The notes under the pieces: generated by a model
The model's input: only the letters and a program-made list of their open reading frames with translations
Database searches by the model: none
Told to the model about the DNA's origin: nothing
Shown: positions 8,412 through 15,991 of the stretch, in pieces
How the letters are laid out: every line of letters starts with the position of its first letter
Position numbering within the stretch: position 1 is the first letter of the stretch
Assembly (NCBI RefSeq): GCF_003259365.1
Contig: NZ_QLLY01000017.1
Span: 62,001-126,000 of the forward strand
DNA from: Streptomyces sp. PsTaAH-137
GTDB lineage: Bacteria; Actinomycetota; Actinomycetes; Streptomycetales; Streptomycetaceae
Reading direction: 5' to 3'
DNA: 64,000 bases
Position numbers and translations under genes: made by a program

Positions 8412-9403
8412 TGACCGACACGACCCTTGCTTCCCGCTCCACCGGCGCCGTCGCCGCCGGCCTCGCCACCGTCACCGCCGACGGCACCGTTCTCGACACC
8501 TGGTTCCCCGCGCCGTCCCTGACGGACGAGCCCGGCCCGGCCGGTTCCGAGAAGCTCACCGCCGAGAAGGCCGTCGAGCTGCTCGGCGAGGGTGCCGCGA
8601 AGGCGATCGGCCCCGACGCCCGCCGCGGTGTCGAGGTCGTGGCCGTCCGCACGGTCATCGCCTCCCTCGACGACAAGCCGCTGGACGCGCACGACGTGTA
8701 CCTGCGTCTGCACCTGCTCAGCCACCGCCTGGTCAAGCCGCACGGCGTGAACCTGGACGGCCAGTTCGGCTTCCTCGCCAACGTCGCCTGGACCTCGCTC
8801 GGCCCGGTCGCCGTCGACGACGTCGAGAAGGTCCGCCTGAACGCGCGTGCCGAGGGTCTGCACCTCCAGGTCACCTCGATCGACAAGTTCCCGCGCATGA
8901 CCGACTACGTCGCCCCCAAGGGCGTGCGCATCGCCGACGCCGACCGCGTCCGCCTCGGCGCGCACCTCGCCGAGGGCACCACGGTCATGCACGAGGGCTT
9001 CGTGAACTTCAACGCGGGCACGCTCGGCACGTCGATGGTCGAGGGCCGCATCTCCGCGGGCGTCGTCGTCGGCGACGGCTCGGACATCGGCGGCGGCGCC
9101 TCCACCATGGGCACCCTCTCGGGCGGCGGCAACGTCCGCATCGTCATCGGCGAGCGCTGCCTCGTCGGCGCCGAGGCGGGCGTCGGCATCGCGCTCGGCG
9201 ACGAGTGCGTGGTCGAGGCCGGTCTCTACGTCACCGCGGGCACCCGCGTCACGATGCCCGACGGCGAGATCGTCAAGGCCCGCGACCTCTCCGGCGCCTC
9301 GAACATCCTCTTCCGCCGCAACTCGGTCACGGGCACGGTCGAGGCCCGGCCGAACAACGCGGTGTGGGGCGGGCTGAACGAGGTTCTGCACAGCCACAAC
9401 TGA
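8411..9403 (+). CDS. dapD: 2,3,4,5-tetrahydropyridine-2,6-dicarboxylate N-succinyltransferase
   Basis: 330-residue cytosolic enzyme of the succinylase branch of lysine/diaminopimelate synthesis, transferring succinyl from succinyl-CoA to tetrahydrodipicolinate. The C-terminal half contains the left-handed beta-helix of hexapeptide repeats (VRLGAHLAEGTTVMHEGFVNFNAGTLG..., ISAGVVVGDGSDIGGGASTMG) and ends with the typical RRNSVTGTVEARPN tail. The length and the N-terminal alpha/beta domain are those of the actinobacterial (mycobacterial-type) DapD. The ATG at 8411 is used; the earlier in-frame TTG at 8402 lies inside the -10 box. The gene stands alone between two terminator hairpins. Confidence 0.95.
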   Translation: MTDTTLASRSTGAVAAGLATVTADGTVLDTWFPAPSLTDEPGPAGSEKLTAEKAVELLGEGAAKAIGPDARRGVEVVAVRTVIASLDDKPLDAHDVYLRLHLLSHRLVKPHGVNLDGQFGFLANVAWTSLGPVAVDDVEKVRLNARAEGLHLQVTSIDKFPRMTDYVAPKGVRIADADRVRLGAHLAEGTTVMHEGFVNFNAGTLGTSMVEGRISAGVVVGDGSDIGGGASTMGTLSGGGNVRIVIGERCLVGAEAGVGIALGDECVVEAGLYVTAGTRVTMPDGEIVKARDLSGASNILFRRNSVTGTVEARPNNAVWGGLNEVLHSHN

Positions 9404-9415
9404 TCTTCCCAGCTC

Positions 9416-9459
9416 CCACGGGCGGCCCGCACCGGATTCTCGGTGCGGGCCGCCCGTGG
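9416..9459 (+). terminator. Strong hairpin terminator after dapD
   Basis: Perfect 19-bp stem (9416-9434 with 9441-9459) and a 6-nt GATTCT loop, 10 bp after the dapD stop. There is no U tail. Confidence 0.85.
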
Positions 9460-9565
9460 CGTGTACGCGGAAAGATTTTCGGCGGGGCGGCATAGCGGGG
9501 GGCGTTCACAGGCGTCACCAAGGTCAGGAGCACCACGTCGGTGGTGGGGGAGAAGGAAGGTGACG

Positions 9566-10123
9566 ATGGATGCCGTGCACGATTCGGGCGCGGAGAGTTT
9601 CCGGGAGTTCGTGGCGAGCCGGTCGTCCGCGCTGCTGAAGACCGCCGTGCTGCTCAGCGGCGGCGACCGGCACGCGGGCGAGGATCTGTTGCAGAACGCG
9701 CTGATCAAGGTCGCGGGCAAGTGGAGCCGCGTCGAGGATCCCGAGGCGTATGTGCGGCAGGTCCTGTACCGGCAGCAGATCGGGCGCTGGCGGCTGAAGT
9801 GGCCTCGGCGCGAGGTGAGTTACGGGGAGGTGCCGGACAGCGCCGGCACTGAGGGGGGTGCGTCCTCCGCCGAGTTGCGTGTCGTCGTACGTGAGGCCCT
9901 CGGGCGGCTCACCGCCCGCCAGCGCACCGTTCTCGTCCTGCGCTACTTCGAGGATCTGCCCGAGGCGGACGTGGCCCGGCTTCTCGGCTGTTCCGTCGGT
10001 ACGGTCCGCTCCACCACCCACCGGTCCCTGGCCAGGCTGCGCGCCCTCGTGCCGGAGCTGGGTCCCGGGATTCCCGGACCGCCGCCGTCCCGTGACTACG
10101 CGCCTGTGGAGGTGCGCCCGTGA
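9566..10123 (+). CDS. SigE-family (SigE70) RNA polymerase sigma factor
   Basis: 185-residue sigma factor. Region 2 is SFREFVASRSSALLKTAVLLSGGDRHAGEDLLQNALIKV, with the SR-x-L-x-R/K-T-A-x-L-L-x-G-D start that marks the Streptomyces SigE70 group. Region 4 is LTARQRTVLVLRYFEDLPEADVARLLGCSVGTVRSTTHRSLARLR. The ATG at 9566 has AAGGAAGG at 9553-9560; the longer frame from 9443 would run through the dapD terminator. The stop overlaps the GTG of a membrane protein gene (GTGA), the usual sigma/partner arrangement, so it probably answers a cell-surface signal through that partner. Confidence 0.92.
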   Translation: MDAVHDSGAESFREFVASRSSALLKTAVLLSGGDRHAGEDLLQNALIKVAGKWSRVEDPEAYVRQVLYRQQIGRWRLKWPRREVSYGEVPDSAGTEGGASSAELRVVVREALGRLTARQRTVLVLRYFEDLPEADVARLLGCSVGTVRSTTHRSLARLRALVPELGPGIPGPPPSRDYAPVEVRP

Positions 10124-11301
10124 ACGTCGAAGAGGTACTGAAGGACACTCTGCGCGAGCAGGCCGCCGGCACCGGTCCCGCCTCGCCGGACCTGGCCGAC
10201 CAAGTACTCGTGGCCCGGCGGCGCCGCAGGGGACGTACCGCGGTGACGGCGGTGCTCGCGGTGACCGTCGTGGTGGCCGCGGCCGTGCTGGTGCCGAGGG
10301 CGCTGGAGGACCAGGACCGAGCCACGGGCGTGCTCGGCACCGAGGACGTCATCGCGCACCCTGACCAGTCGCCGCCGCGCGACGCGATCGCGGCGGGGCG
10401 CTCGGCGCTGGCCGCTTTCCAGACGTACAAGAAGGTGAAGCTGGACGGCGGCGACTCGGAACTGACCCGCACGTACGGGGTGCTCGATCCGACCACGAAG
10501 ACCTACCGCAAGACCACCCGGTGGTCCTGGCTGACCGTCGCTCCCGGCCTGCGCACCGCCGCGGTGCTGGAGCGGAAGCTCCCGTCCGACCGTGTCGGCA
10601 TCCTCGACCTCGCCACCGACAAGGTCACGCGATGGATCCCCGTCGACCACAAGGTGGCCTCGGTCGGGTTCTCGCCCGACGGCGACAAGCTCGTCGCGAC
10701 GACGTACGAGAAGGATCCGGACCACTGGACGATGGAGCACACGACGTCCGACAGTGGGGCGGCGAAGCCTGGACCGCCCACCTCGACCCGGACCGGTTTC
10801 TATGTGCTCGACGCCGACAAGGGCGGAGGGAAATGGCACGCGGCGCCCGCCGACGAGTCGAACTTCAACGCCCGGCAGGACTTCGTCTTCAGCCAGGCCG
10901 GGAACCTTGTTTTCAGTGACTCCATGGGCAATGGCTCGTACTACGACCTGGAGGGCAGGGCGGCGGCGGTCCCTGACAACGCCCGGCACTTCCGCCCGAA
11001 CATCCAGCAGGGCATCTCCCCGAACGGCAAGCTGGTGATCCGGGACGGCGGCAAGGTACTCGACGCCAGTAGCGGCGCAGGCGTCGACGAACTGGACGTC
11101 CAGACACCGCTCGCCTGGGCCGACGACGACCGGGTCATCACCTGGGGCTGCGCCCCCAAGAAGTGCGACGGCAAGGGCGAGTTCCGCAACCAGTTGCTGC
11201 TCGTCACGCTCCACAGCCACAAGACGGTCCCGCTCAGCGATTTCCGCAAGGCGTCGGCGGACTATCCCGGCCGCTGGTACCCCCAGTTCACGACGCGCTG
11301 A
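10120..11301 (+). CDS. Single-pass membrane protein with WD40/propeller-like exterior, sigma partner
   Basis: 393 residues. A short cytoplasmic N-terminus (MNVEEVLKDTLREQAAG) ends in RRRRRGR, followed by one membrane helix at about 43-60 (VTAVLAVTVVVAAAVLVPRAL), then an exported domain. The latter has repeated GFSPDGDKLVATTYEKD, FYVLDADKGG and QQGISPNGKLVIRDGG motifs of the WD40/PD40 beta-propeller kind. Similar proteins follow SigE70 genes throughout Streptomyces. It may hold the sigma factor at the membrane, but no known anti-sigma motif is visible. Its end overlaps the end of the convergent dapA paralogue by 14 bp. Confidence 0.75.
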   Translation: MNVEEVLKDTLREQAAGTGPASPDLADQVLVARRRRRGRTAVTAVLAVTVVVAAAVLVPRALEDQDRATGVLGTEDVIAHPDQSPPRDAIAAGRSALAAFQTYKKVKLDGGDSELTRTYGVLDPTTKTYRKTTRWSWLTVAPGLRTAAVLERKLPSDRVGILDLATDKVTRWIPVDHKVASVGFSPDGDKLVATTYEKDPDHWTMEHTTSDSGAAKPGPPTSTRTGFYVLDADKGGGKWHAAPADESNFNARQDFVFSQAGNLVFSDSMGNGSYYDLEGRAAAVPDNARHFRPNIQQGISPNGKLVIRDGGKVLDASSGAGVDELDVQTPLAWADDDRVITWGCAPKKCDGKGEFRNQLLLVTLHSHKTVPLSDFRKASADYPGRWYPQFTTR

Positions 11302-12202
11302 CCAGCGCGTCGTAAACCCGGAGCAGCCCGTCGGTCACCTCGTGGCCGGCGGGCCGCAGGGGTGTCCGGACCGGGCCGCAGCCCGGCAGGCCGAGTGCGG
11401 CCAGGAGGGCCTTCACGGTGACGGTGCCGGGCAGCCCTGCGTTCATGGCCGCCTGCGTCAGCGGCACCGTCAGCCGCTGACGGCGGGCGGCCTCGGCGGT
11501 GTCCCCGGCGTCGTACGCGTCGACGATCGCGCGGAAGGCGCCGGGGACGGCGTTGGCGACCGTCGAGACGTAACCGGCGCCGCCCAGCGCGTACAGCGCG
11601 AGCACGTACTCGTCGCAGCCCGTGTAGTACGCCAGGTCGCTGGCGGCCATGACCCTCTGTGTGCCGAGCAGGTCGTACGCGCAGTCCTTCACGGCGACGA
11701 TCCTCGGGTGCGCGGCGAGCCGGATCATGGTGTCCGGCTCGATGCGGGTGCCGGTGCGGCCGGGGATGTCGTACAGCATCACGGGTACGTCCACGGCGTC
11801 GGCCAGCTCGCGGAAGTGGGCCTCCACGGCGTCCTGCGGCGGCCTGCTGTAGTACGGGGTGACCGCCAACAGGCCGTCCGTGCCTGCCCGTTGGGCCTCG
11901 TGGGCCAGGGCGATCGTGTGCCGGGTGTCGGACGTGCCGACGCCCGCCAGGACCGTGGCCCGGCCGTCGACCGCCTCGCGTACCGCGCGCACCAGGTCTC
12001 GCTTCTCGGCGTCCGTCGTGGTGGGGGACTCACCGGTGGTGCCGGACAGGACCAGCCCCTCGCAGCCCTCGGTCACGAGCCGGTCGGCCAGCCGCTGCGC
12101 GGCGGTCAGGTCCAGGGCGCCGTCGTCGGTGAAGGGGGTGACCATGGCGCACAGGGCGCGGCCGAACGGGCTGCGGGGGCGCTGCGGGGCGGTGGTGTCC
12201 AT
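11288..12202 (-). CDS. dapA: 4-hydroxy-tetrahydrodipicolinate synthase paralogue (DapA family)
   Basis: 304-residue class I aldolase-fold enzyme that condenses pyruvate with aspartate semialdehyde in the lysine pathway, if it is a true DapA. GTTGES is at residues 54-59, the catalytic Tyr pair at about 117-118 (TPYYSRP) and Tyr 144 in MLYDIPGR, and the Schiff-base Lys at 172 (VAVKD). Arg in the IPGRTG segment is kept. The ATG encoding MDTTAPQRP was chosen because it matches the family N-terminus; the frame runs 12 codons further up. It is not beside other lysine genes. A related catabolic lyase role cannot be excluded. Confidence 0.85.
   Translation of the reverse strand: MDTTAPQRPRSPFGRALCAMVTPFTDDGALDLTAAQRLADRLVTEGCEGLVLSGTTGESPTTTDAEKRDLVRAVREAVDGRATVLAGVGTSDTRHTIALAHEAQRAGTDGLLAVTPYYSRPPQDAVEAHFRELADAVDVPVMLYDIPGRTGTRIEPDTMIRLAAHPRIVAVKDCAYDLLGTQRVMAASDLAYYTGCDEYVLALYALGGAGYVSTVANAVPGAFRAIVDAYDAGDTAEAARRQRLTVPLTQAAMNAGLPGTVTVKALLAALGLPGCGPVRTPLRPAGHEVTDGLLRVYDALVSAS
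11290..11313. terminator. Bidirectional hairpin spanning two convergent stop codons
   Basis: ACGACGCGCT (11290-11299) and its exact complement (11304-11313) enclose a GACC loop. The stop codons of the genes ending at 11301 (+) and 11288 (-) both fall in this hairpin, so it can serve both directions. Confidence 0.7.
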
Positions 12203-12234
12203 GGGTGCAGTTTCGGCCGTCTGACCGTGAAGCT

Positions 12235-12279
12235 CCACTTAAATCTGCTACGAGGTGACGTGGAGCGTTGCTTAAGTGG
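12235..12279. promoter_or_regulatory. Inverted repeat CCACTTAA ... TTAAGTGG upstream of the dapA paralogue
   Basis: CCACTTAA (12235-12242) and TTAAGTGG (12272-12279) are perfect inverted copies 29 bp apart in the AT-richer region upstream of the minus-strand dapA paralogue; a third CTTAAA half lies near 12335. This could be an operator or promoter region. No regulator is adjacent, so its binder is unknown. Confidence 0.35.
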
Positions 12280-12428
12280 GAGGAGAGTGACGCGGTTTTT
12301 TGTGTTGACTTGGCCGGTTCTTGCCACGTTTTGGCTTAAAGGGGTTCTTCAGTGGAGTCGGCCGGAATCCGATGAACTGCACAGAAGCTGTTCCTCAGTC
12401 AGTTCATGTGGTTCGCAAAGGGGTTCTG

Positions 12429-12689
12429 GTGCGAGACGTGGTCCTTGCCCTGACCATGCCGGCGCTGATGTGCGCGAGTGGGATCTACGCGGCCGGTGCC
12501 GCCTGGTGGCGGCGCAGGCGGCCGGCGCCACCGCCGTACTCGCAGGCCGGGCTGCGGCTCGCCGGCGAGCGGGCGGTCGAGGTGGCCGAGGCGATCGTGG
12601 CCGACGAGTTCGCACTGTGCGCCGGTGACATAGGGTTCCCGGATGATCGAAGTGCCGGGGGCGTTCGCGCGCGGGACCGTCGCCCGTGA
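12429..12689 (+). CDS. Small single-pass membrane protein, function unknown
   Basis: 86 residues from a GTG with AAAGGGG at 12417-12423. It starts with one membrane helix (VVLALTMPALMCASGIYAAGAAWW), then RRRR and a Pro stretch that fix the C-terminus in the cytosol by the positive-inside rule, then an Ala/Glu-rich amphipathic helix (GLRLAGERAVEVAEAIVADEFAL). I do not recognise a family. The 3' end overlaps the next gene by 47 bp, so the last 16 or so residues may not be conserved. Longer starts at 12372 and 12408 are possible but lack a ribosome site. Confidence 0.55.
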   Translation: MRDVVLALTMPALMCASGIYAAGAAWWRRRRPAPPPYSQAGLRLAGERAVEVAEAIVADEFALCAGDIGFPDDRSAGGVRARDRRP

Positions 12690-13575
12690 AGGAGCGGCCG
12701 GCGCGGCCTGGATCACCGAACTGCCGCATATCGTGGATGAGTTGCTGGAGCGGTGGCAGTGCGTGGCCGACAGCCGCGTGCTGCACGGCGGGGTCGGCGT
12801 CATCGTGCCCGTGCGGCGACGGGACGGGAGCCCCGCGGCCCTGAAGGTGTCGTTCCCGCACCCCGGCAACGTCCATGAACCCGACGCCCTGGAGCTGTGG
12901 GACGGGCGCGGGGCCGTCCGGCTCCGCGAGCGCGCCGACGACCGCTTCGCGATGCTCCTGGAACGGGTGGCCGGGACGACCCTCGCCGAGTGCGGCGACC
13001 CCGACACGATGATGACCGTCGCGGGCCGCCTCAGCCGTTGCCTCGCCGTGCCCGCGCCACCCGGACTGCCCCGGCTGCGGGATCATGCCGACGAGTGGGA
13101 TGATCAACTGCACGCCGACGCAGCCGAGTTCGCGCATCCGCTGCCGTCGCGGGTGCTGGCCGTCGCGGCCGAGACCGTGCGCGATCTCGCGCGGCACCAG
13201 CCCGATCTGCTCGTCCACGGCGACCTGCACGCCAGGAACATCCTGCGCGCCGCGCGCGAACCCTGGCTCGCCGTCGACCCGAAAGGGTGCGCGGGCGACC
13301 CCGCCTACGACGCCGGTACGGTCATCAAGGCACACCTGCTCTTCCTTCTGGCGGAGGACGACCTCGGCAGAGCCGTCCGGCGCAGCCTGGACATCTTCAC
13401 CGATGCCGCCGGACTCGACCGCGACCGCGTCCGGCGCTGGTGCCAACTCCGCGCAGTCCAGACCGTGTTCTGGGCGCTGCGGCACGGCCCCGGCCGCGAG
13501 CGCGCCGGGCTCGACCGGGACGGCGTCGTGGCGCTCGCCGGGTCCCTGGCCGAGCTGCTCGCCGAGGAGATCTGA
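12643..13575 (+). CDS. Aminoglycoside phosphotransferase-like kinase (APH(6)/StrB-related)
   Basis: 310 residues of the APH kinase fold. The phosphotransfer loop is LLVHGDLHARNIL (catalytic Asp near residue 191), and the Mg-binding segment is LAVDPKGCAGDPAYD, whose D-P-K-G form is that of APH(6)/streptomycin and hydroxyurea phosphotransferases. The N-terminal lobe has the VIVPVRRRDGSPAALKVS strand with the nucleotide-binding Lys. It could protect against an antibiotic or phosphorylate a metabolite; resistance is not shown by sequence alone. TAGGGT at 12631-12636 lies 7 bp from the ATG and there is no ribosome site, so the mRNA is probably leaderless. Confidence 0.85.
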   Translation: MIEVPGAFARGTVAREGAAGAAWITELPHIVDELLERWQCVADSRVLHGGVGVIVPVRRRDGSPAALKVSFPHPGNVHEPDALELWDGRGAVRLRERADDRFAMLLERVAGTTLAECGDPDTMMTVAGRLSRCLAVPAPPGLPRLRDHADEWDDQLHADAAEFAHPLPSRVLAVAAETVRDLARHQPDLLVHGDLHARNILRAAREPWLAVDPKGCAGDPAYDAGTVIKAHLLFLLAEDDLGRAVRRSLDIFTDAAGLDRDRVRRWCQLRAVQTVFWALRHGPGRERAGLDRDGVVALAGSLAELLAEEI

Positions 13576-13647
13576 GGCCCTGCTGCCAAATCGCCCCGTA
13601 TGCGCCACCATGAAGGCGTAGCTCGCAGGCCGTTCAGGGGAGGCAGC

Positions 13648-13803
13648 ATGAGGCTGGGCAAGGCACTCGCCACCGGGATCGCCGAGGAAGCGCCGCAGGA
13701 GGCCCCCGAGGTCGCCGCGGACGATGAAGTCACCGTGGATCAGCAGACGTTGACGGGCGCGGCCGGTGCGCCGGAGCCCCTCGAGGTCCCGGCCGTCCGA
13801 TGA
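13648..13803 (+). CDS. Small acidic protein of 51 residues, unknown function
   Basis: Begins at an ATG with a strong AGGGGAGG (13636-13643) and ends in an ATGA overlap with the next gene, two features that argue for a real gene. The product is acidic and Ala/Glu/Pro-rich (MRLGKALATGIAEEAPQEAPEV...), with no membrane helix or cysteine, and is probably disordered. I do not recognise it. Translational coupling suggests that it works with, or only sets the level of, the Cys-rich protein after it. Confidence 0.6.
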   Translation: MRLGKALATGIAEEAPQEAPEVAADDEVTVDQQTLTGAAGAPEPLEVPAVR

Positions 13804-14474
13804 GACTCCGGCTCCCCGAGGAGAGCCCGAGGGAGCCGCCCACCGGATTCAAGATCGCCCACCCCGTGCTCCACACGGACGGTGGGCGCGCCGGTTTCCT
13901 GGGCGTCTCGCTCGGCGCTGCCGCGCCCTACGGAGTGCTCGACCTGGCGCGGTGCGTGTACGGGAGGCGGCACCGCGTCCCTCACCGGCGCTGCGACTGC
14001 GGCTTCCACTGCGTGCACGAACGCGCGGTCGCCGAGGGCCTGTTGGTGCTCGCCGAGCACCGCAAGACGGTCCTGCTCGACGTCTCCGTCCTCGGCCGCT
14101 ACATCCGCTTCGAGCGCGGCTTCCGCTATGCCCGGCAGCGGGTGCGCACCATGACCGTAGGGCCGTGTCCGTGCGGCGCCGCGGCGTCGGTGCTCGCCGA
14201 CGCCGGGTGGGGGCGTGACGGAGCGCGGGCCCTCGAAGCGGCGTGCGGCGGCTGTGTGGGCGGCCGGGCGCGCTGGACCCTCGCGACGTTCGCCGAGCGC
14301 GCGGGCCAGGGACTCACGGTGATCGCCGCGCCCGGTACCCAGACCGCCGCAGATCTCCCCGGTATGCCGGAGCTGGTCGCCGAGGCGGCCCTGCTGCAGG
14401 CCCGGCTCGACTGGTTCCAGGGTCAGCTGGGCCGGCTCGGCGAGGCGCGGGGCGGACCCGACACGCGGCCGTGA
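13800..14474 (+). CDS. Cys-rich hypothetical protein, possible zinc ribbon
   Basis: 224 residues, not assigned to a named family. Three cysteine clusters are visible: C-D-C-G-F-H-C near residues 62-68, CPCG near 122 and a CGGC near 149, spaced like two zinc-binding knuckles, with His in the first. The segment between them has beta-strand character (TVLLDVSVLGRYIRFERGFRYARQRVRTMTV), and the C-terminus is helical (VAEAALLQARLDWFQGQLGRL). No membrane segment is present. It is coupled to the 51-residue protein upstream. A metal-dependent structural role is inferred only from Cys spacing. Confidence 0.6.
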   Translation: MRLRLPEESPREPPTGFKIAHPVLHTDGGRAGFLGVSLGAAAPYGVLDLARCVYGRRHRVPHRRCDCGFHCVHERAVAEGLLVLAEHRKTVLLDVSVLGRYIRFERGFRYARQRVRTMTVGPCPCGAAASVLADAGWGRDGARALEAACGGCVGGRARWTLATFAERAGQGLTVIAAPGTQTAADLPGMPELVAEAALLQARLDWFQGQLGRLGEARGGPDTRP

Positions 14475-14547
14475 GCCGCAGAAGGGGGCAGGCCCCGAAC
14501 AGATTCCCCGCCTGGACAAAAAAAGTTTTCGGTGGGACGGTGGAGTC

Positions 14548-15174
14548 ATGTTCGACGTCACCGTCATCGAGGATCCGGCCGCCGCCGCGGTCTCGCTCGA
14601 CCCCGTACGGGCCCGGCTGCTCGCCGAGCTCGCCGAGGGGCCCGCGTCCGCGGCGATGCTGGCCCCCAAGGTCGGCCTGCCGCGGCAGAAGGTGAACTAT
14701 CACCTGAAGACGCTGGAGAAGCACGGCCTGGTCGAGCTGGCCGGCGAGCGGCGCAAGGGCAATGTGACCGAGCGGCTGATGCGGGCCAGTGCGGCCAGCT
14801 ACGTGATCTCGCCCGGGGCGCTCGGCGCGGTGCAGCCCGACCCCGACCGGGACCGCGACCGGCTCTCCGCGCACTGGCTCATCGCGCTCGCCGCCCGTCT
14901 CGTACGGGACATGGGCGCCCTGCTCACCGGCGCCGCGAAGGCCCGCAAGCGGCTGGCGACGTTCGCGCTCGACGGCGAGGTGCGGTTCGCGTCCGCCGCC
15001 GACCGGGCGGCGTTCGTCACGGAGCTGACGCAGGGCGTCGAGGGGCTGATCCGCAAGTACCACGCGGCGGACGCCGCCGACGGGCGCGACCACCGCCTGG
15101 TGATCGCCCTGCACCCGAAGGTCCGTGACGAGGAACCCCGACTACCCACCACCGAGCAGGAACTGACGGAGTGA
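14548..15174 (+). CDS. ArsR-type winged-helix regulator
   Basis: 208 residues. Residues 18-75 form a winged helix-turn-helix (DPVRARLLAELAEGPASAAMLAPKVGLPRQKVNYHLKTLEKHGLVEL) of the HTH_20/ArsR group; no metal-binding Cys pair follows the recognition helix, so it is not a metal sensor. The remainder is a helical C-terminal domain of unknown ligand. It is 6 bp upstream of an SRPBCC (AHSA1) gene; such ArsR/AHSA1 pairs are common, the first controlling the second. GGTGGAG at 14537-14543 is the likely ribosome site. Confidence 0.85.
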   Translation: MFDVTVIEDPAAAAVSLDPVRARLLAELAEGPASAAMLAPKVGLPRQKVNYHLKTLEKHGLVELAGERRKGNVTERLMRASAASYVISPGALGAVQPDPDRDRDRLSAHWLIALAARLVRDMGALLTGAAKARKRLATFALDGEVRFASAADRAAFVTELTQGVEGLIRKYHAADAADGRDHRLVIALHPKVRDEEPRLPTTEQELTE

Positions 15175-15180
15175 CAGGCC

Positions 15181-15972
15181 ATGAGTGACGACAAGCGGCA
15201 CGCCGAGAACGCCGAGAACGCCGAGAACGCCGAGAAGAACGGGAAAGAGTTCGAGATCCCCCGCGAGTTCGAGGTGGGTGCCTCGCCCGAGCAGGTCTGG
15301 GACGCCGTCACCCGGCACACCGGCGGCTGGCAGTGGCCGATGGAGTTCGAGCCCAAGGAGGGCGGCGCGGGCCCCTTCCACTCCGTACTGACCGTGTGGG
15401 ACCCGCCGCACCGGCTCACCGTCCGCTCCGACGACCCGGACGCGCTGCCCCCGTTCCAGACGAGCAACCAGCTCGACTACACGATCGAGGCCAGGGACGG
15501 CGGCGCCCGCTCCTGGGTCCGCTACGTCCACAGCGGCATCTTCGTCGACAACTGGGACGAGTACTACGACGGCGCCGACAAGCACACCGACTTCTATCTG
15601 CACACCCTGCGCCAGTACGTCACGCACTTCCCGGGCCGCACGGCCGCCTTCAGCACCCTCGACGCGCCCGCGGCCTCGGCGACCAAGGACGCCCTCGCCG
15701 CCGTGGGCCGCGCGCTGAACCTGCCCGAGAACGCCGCGGCCGGTGCGCGGGTCCGGGTCCAGGGCCCGGACGGCGCGACCCTGGACACCGTTCTCGACTA
15801 CCGCAACGACTGGTTCATCGGCCTGCGCACCGACACCGCCCTCTACCGCGTCTTCGGCCGCGGCCGCTGGGGCGCCCCGGTCGGCATCACCGTCCACGAC
15901 TTCGCGCCGGACGCCGACGCCGACCGGAACACCACCGTCTGGAGCGCCTGGCTCACCGCTCTCTTCCGCTGA
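15181..15972 (+). CDS. SRPBCC (AHSA1/START-like) domain protein
   Basis: 263 residues. The SRPBCC cavity domain runs from about 25 to 145 with its typical entry REFEVGASPEQVWDAVTRHTGGWQWPMEFEP and the strand DGGARSWVRYVHSG; a second alpha/beta part follows to the end. The first 22 residues contain a run of Ala-Glu-Asn repeats encoded by a 9-bp tandem repeat at about 15,202-15,237, probably a flexible tail that varies between strains. It is likely a small hydrophobic ligand carrier or stress protein made under control of the ArsR-type gene just upstream. Confidence 0.8.
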   Translation: MSDDKRHAENAENAENAEKNGKEFEIPREFEVGASPEQVWDAVTRHTGGWQWPMEFEPKEGGAGPFHSVLTVWDPPHRLTVRSDDPDALPPFQTSNQLDYTIEARDGGARSWVRYVHSGIFVDNWDEYYDGADKHTDFYLHTLRQYVTHFPGRTAAFSTLDAPAASATKDALAAVGRALNLPENAAAGARVRVQGPDGATLDTVLDYRNDWFIGLRTDTALYRVFGRGRWGAPVGITVHDFAPDADADRNTTVWSAWLTALFR

Positions 15973-15991
15973 GCCGAGCCTGGCGCGGGGA

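Noticed and set aside
12287..12628. Small gene starting at GTG 12287 with GGAGGAGA
   Set aside because: The ribosome site is good, but the encoded protein soon becomes Arg/Gly-rich and overlaps the more plausible membrane protein frame at 12429; likely chance or a short leader.
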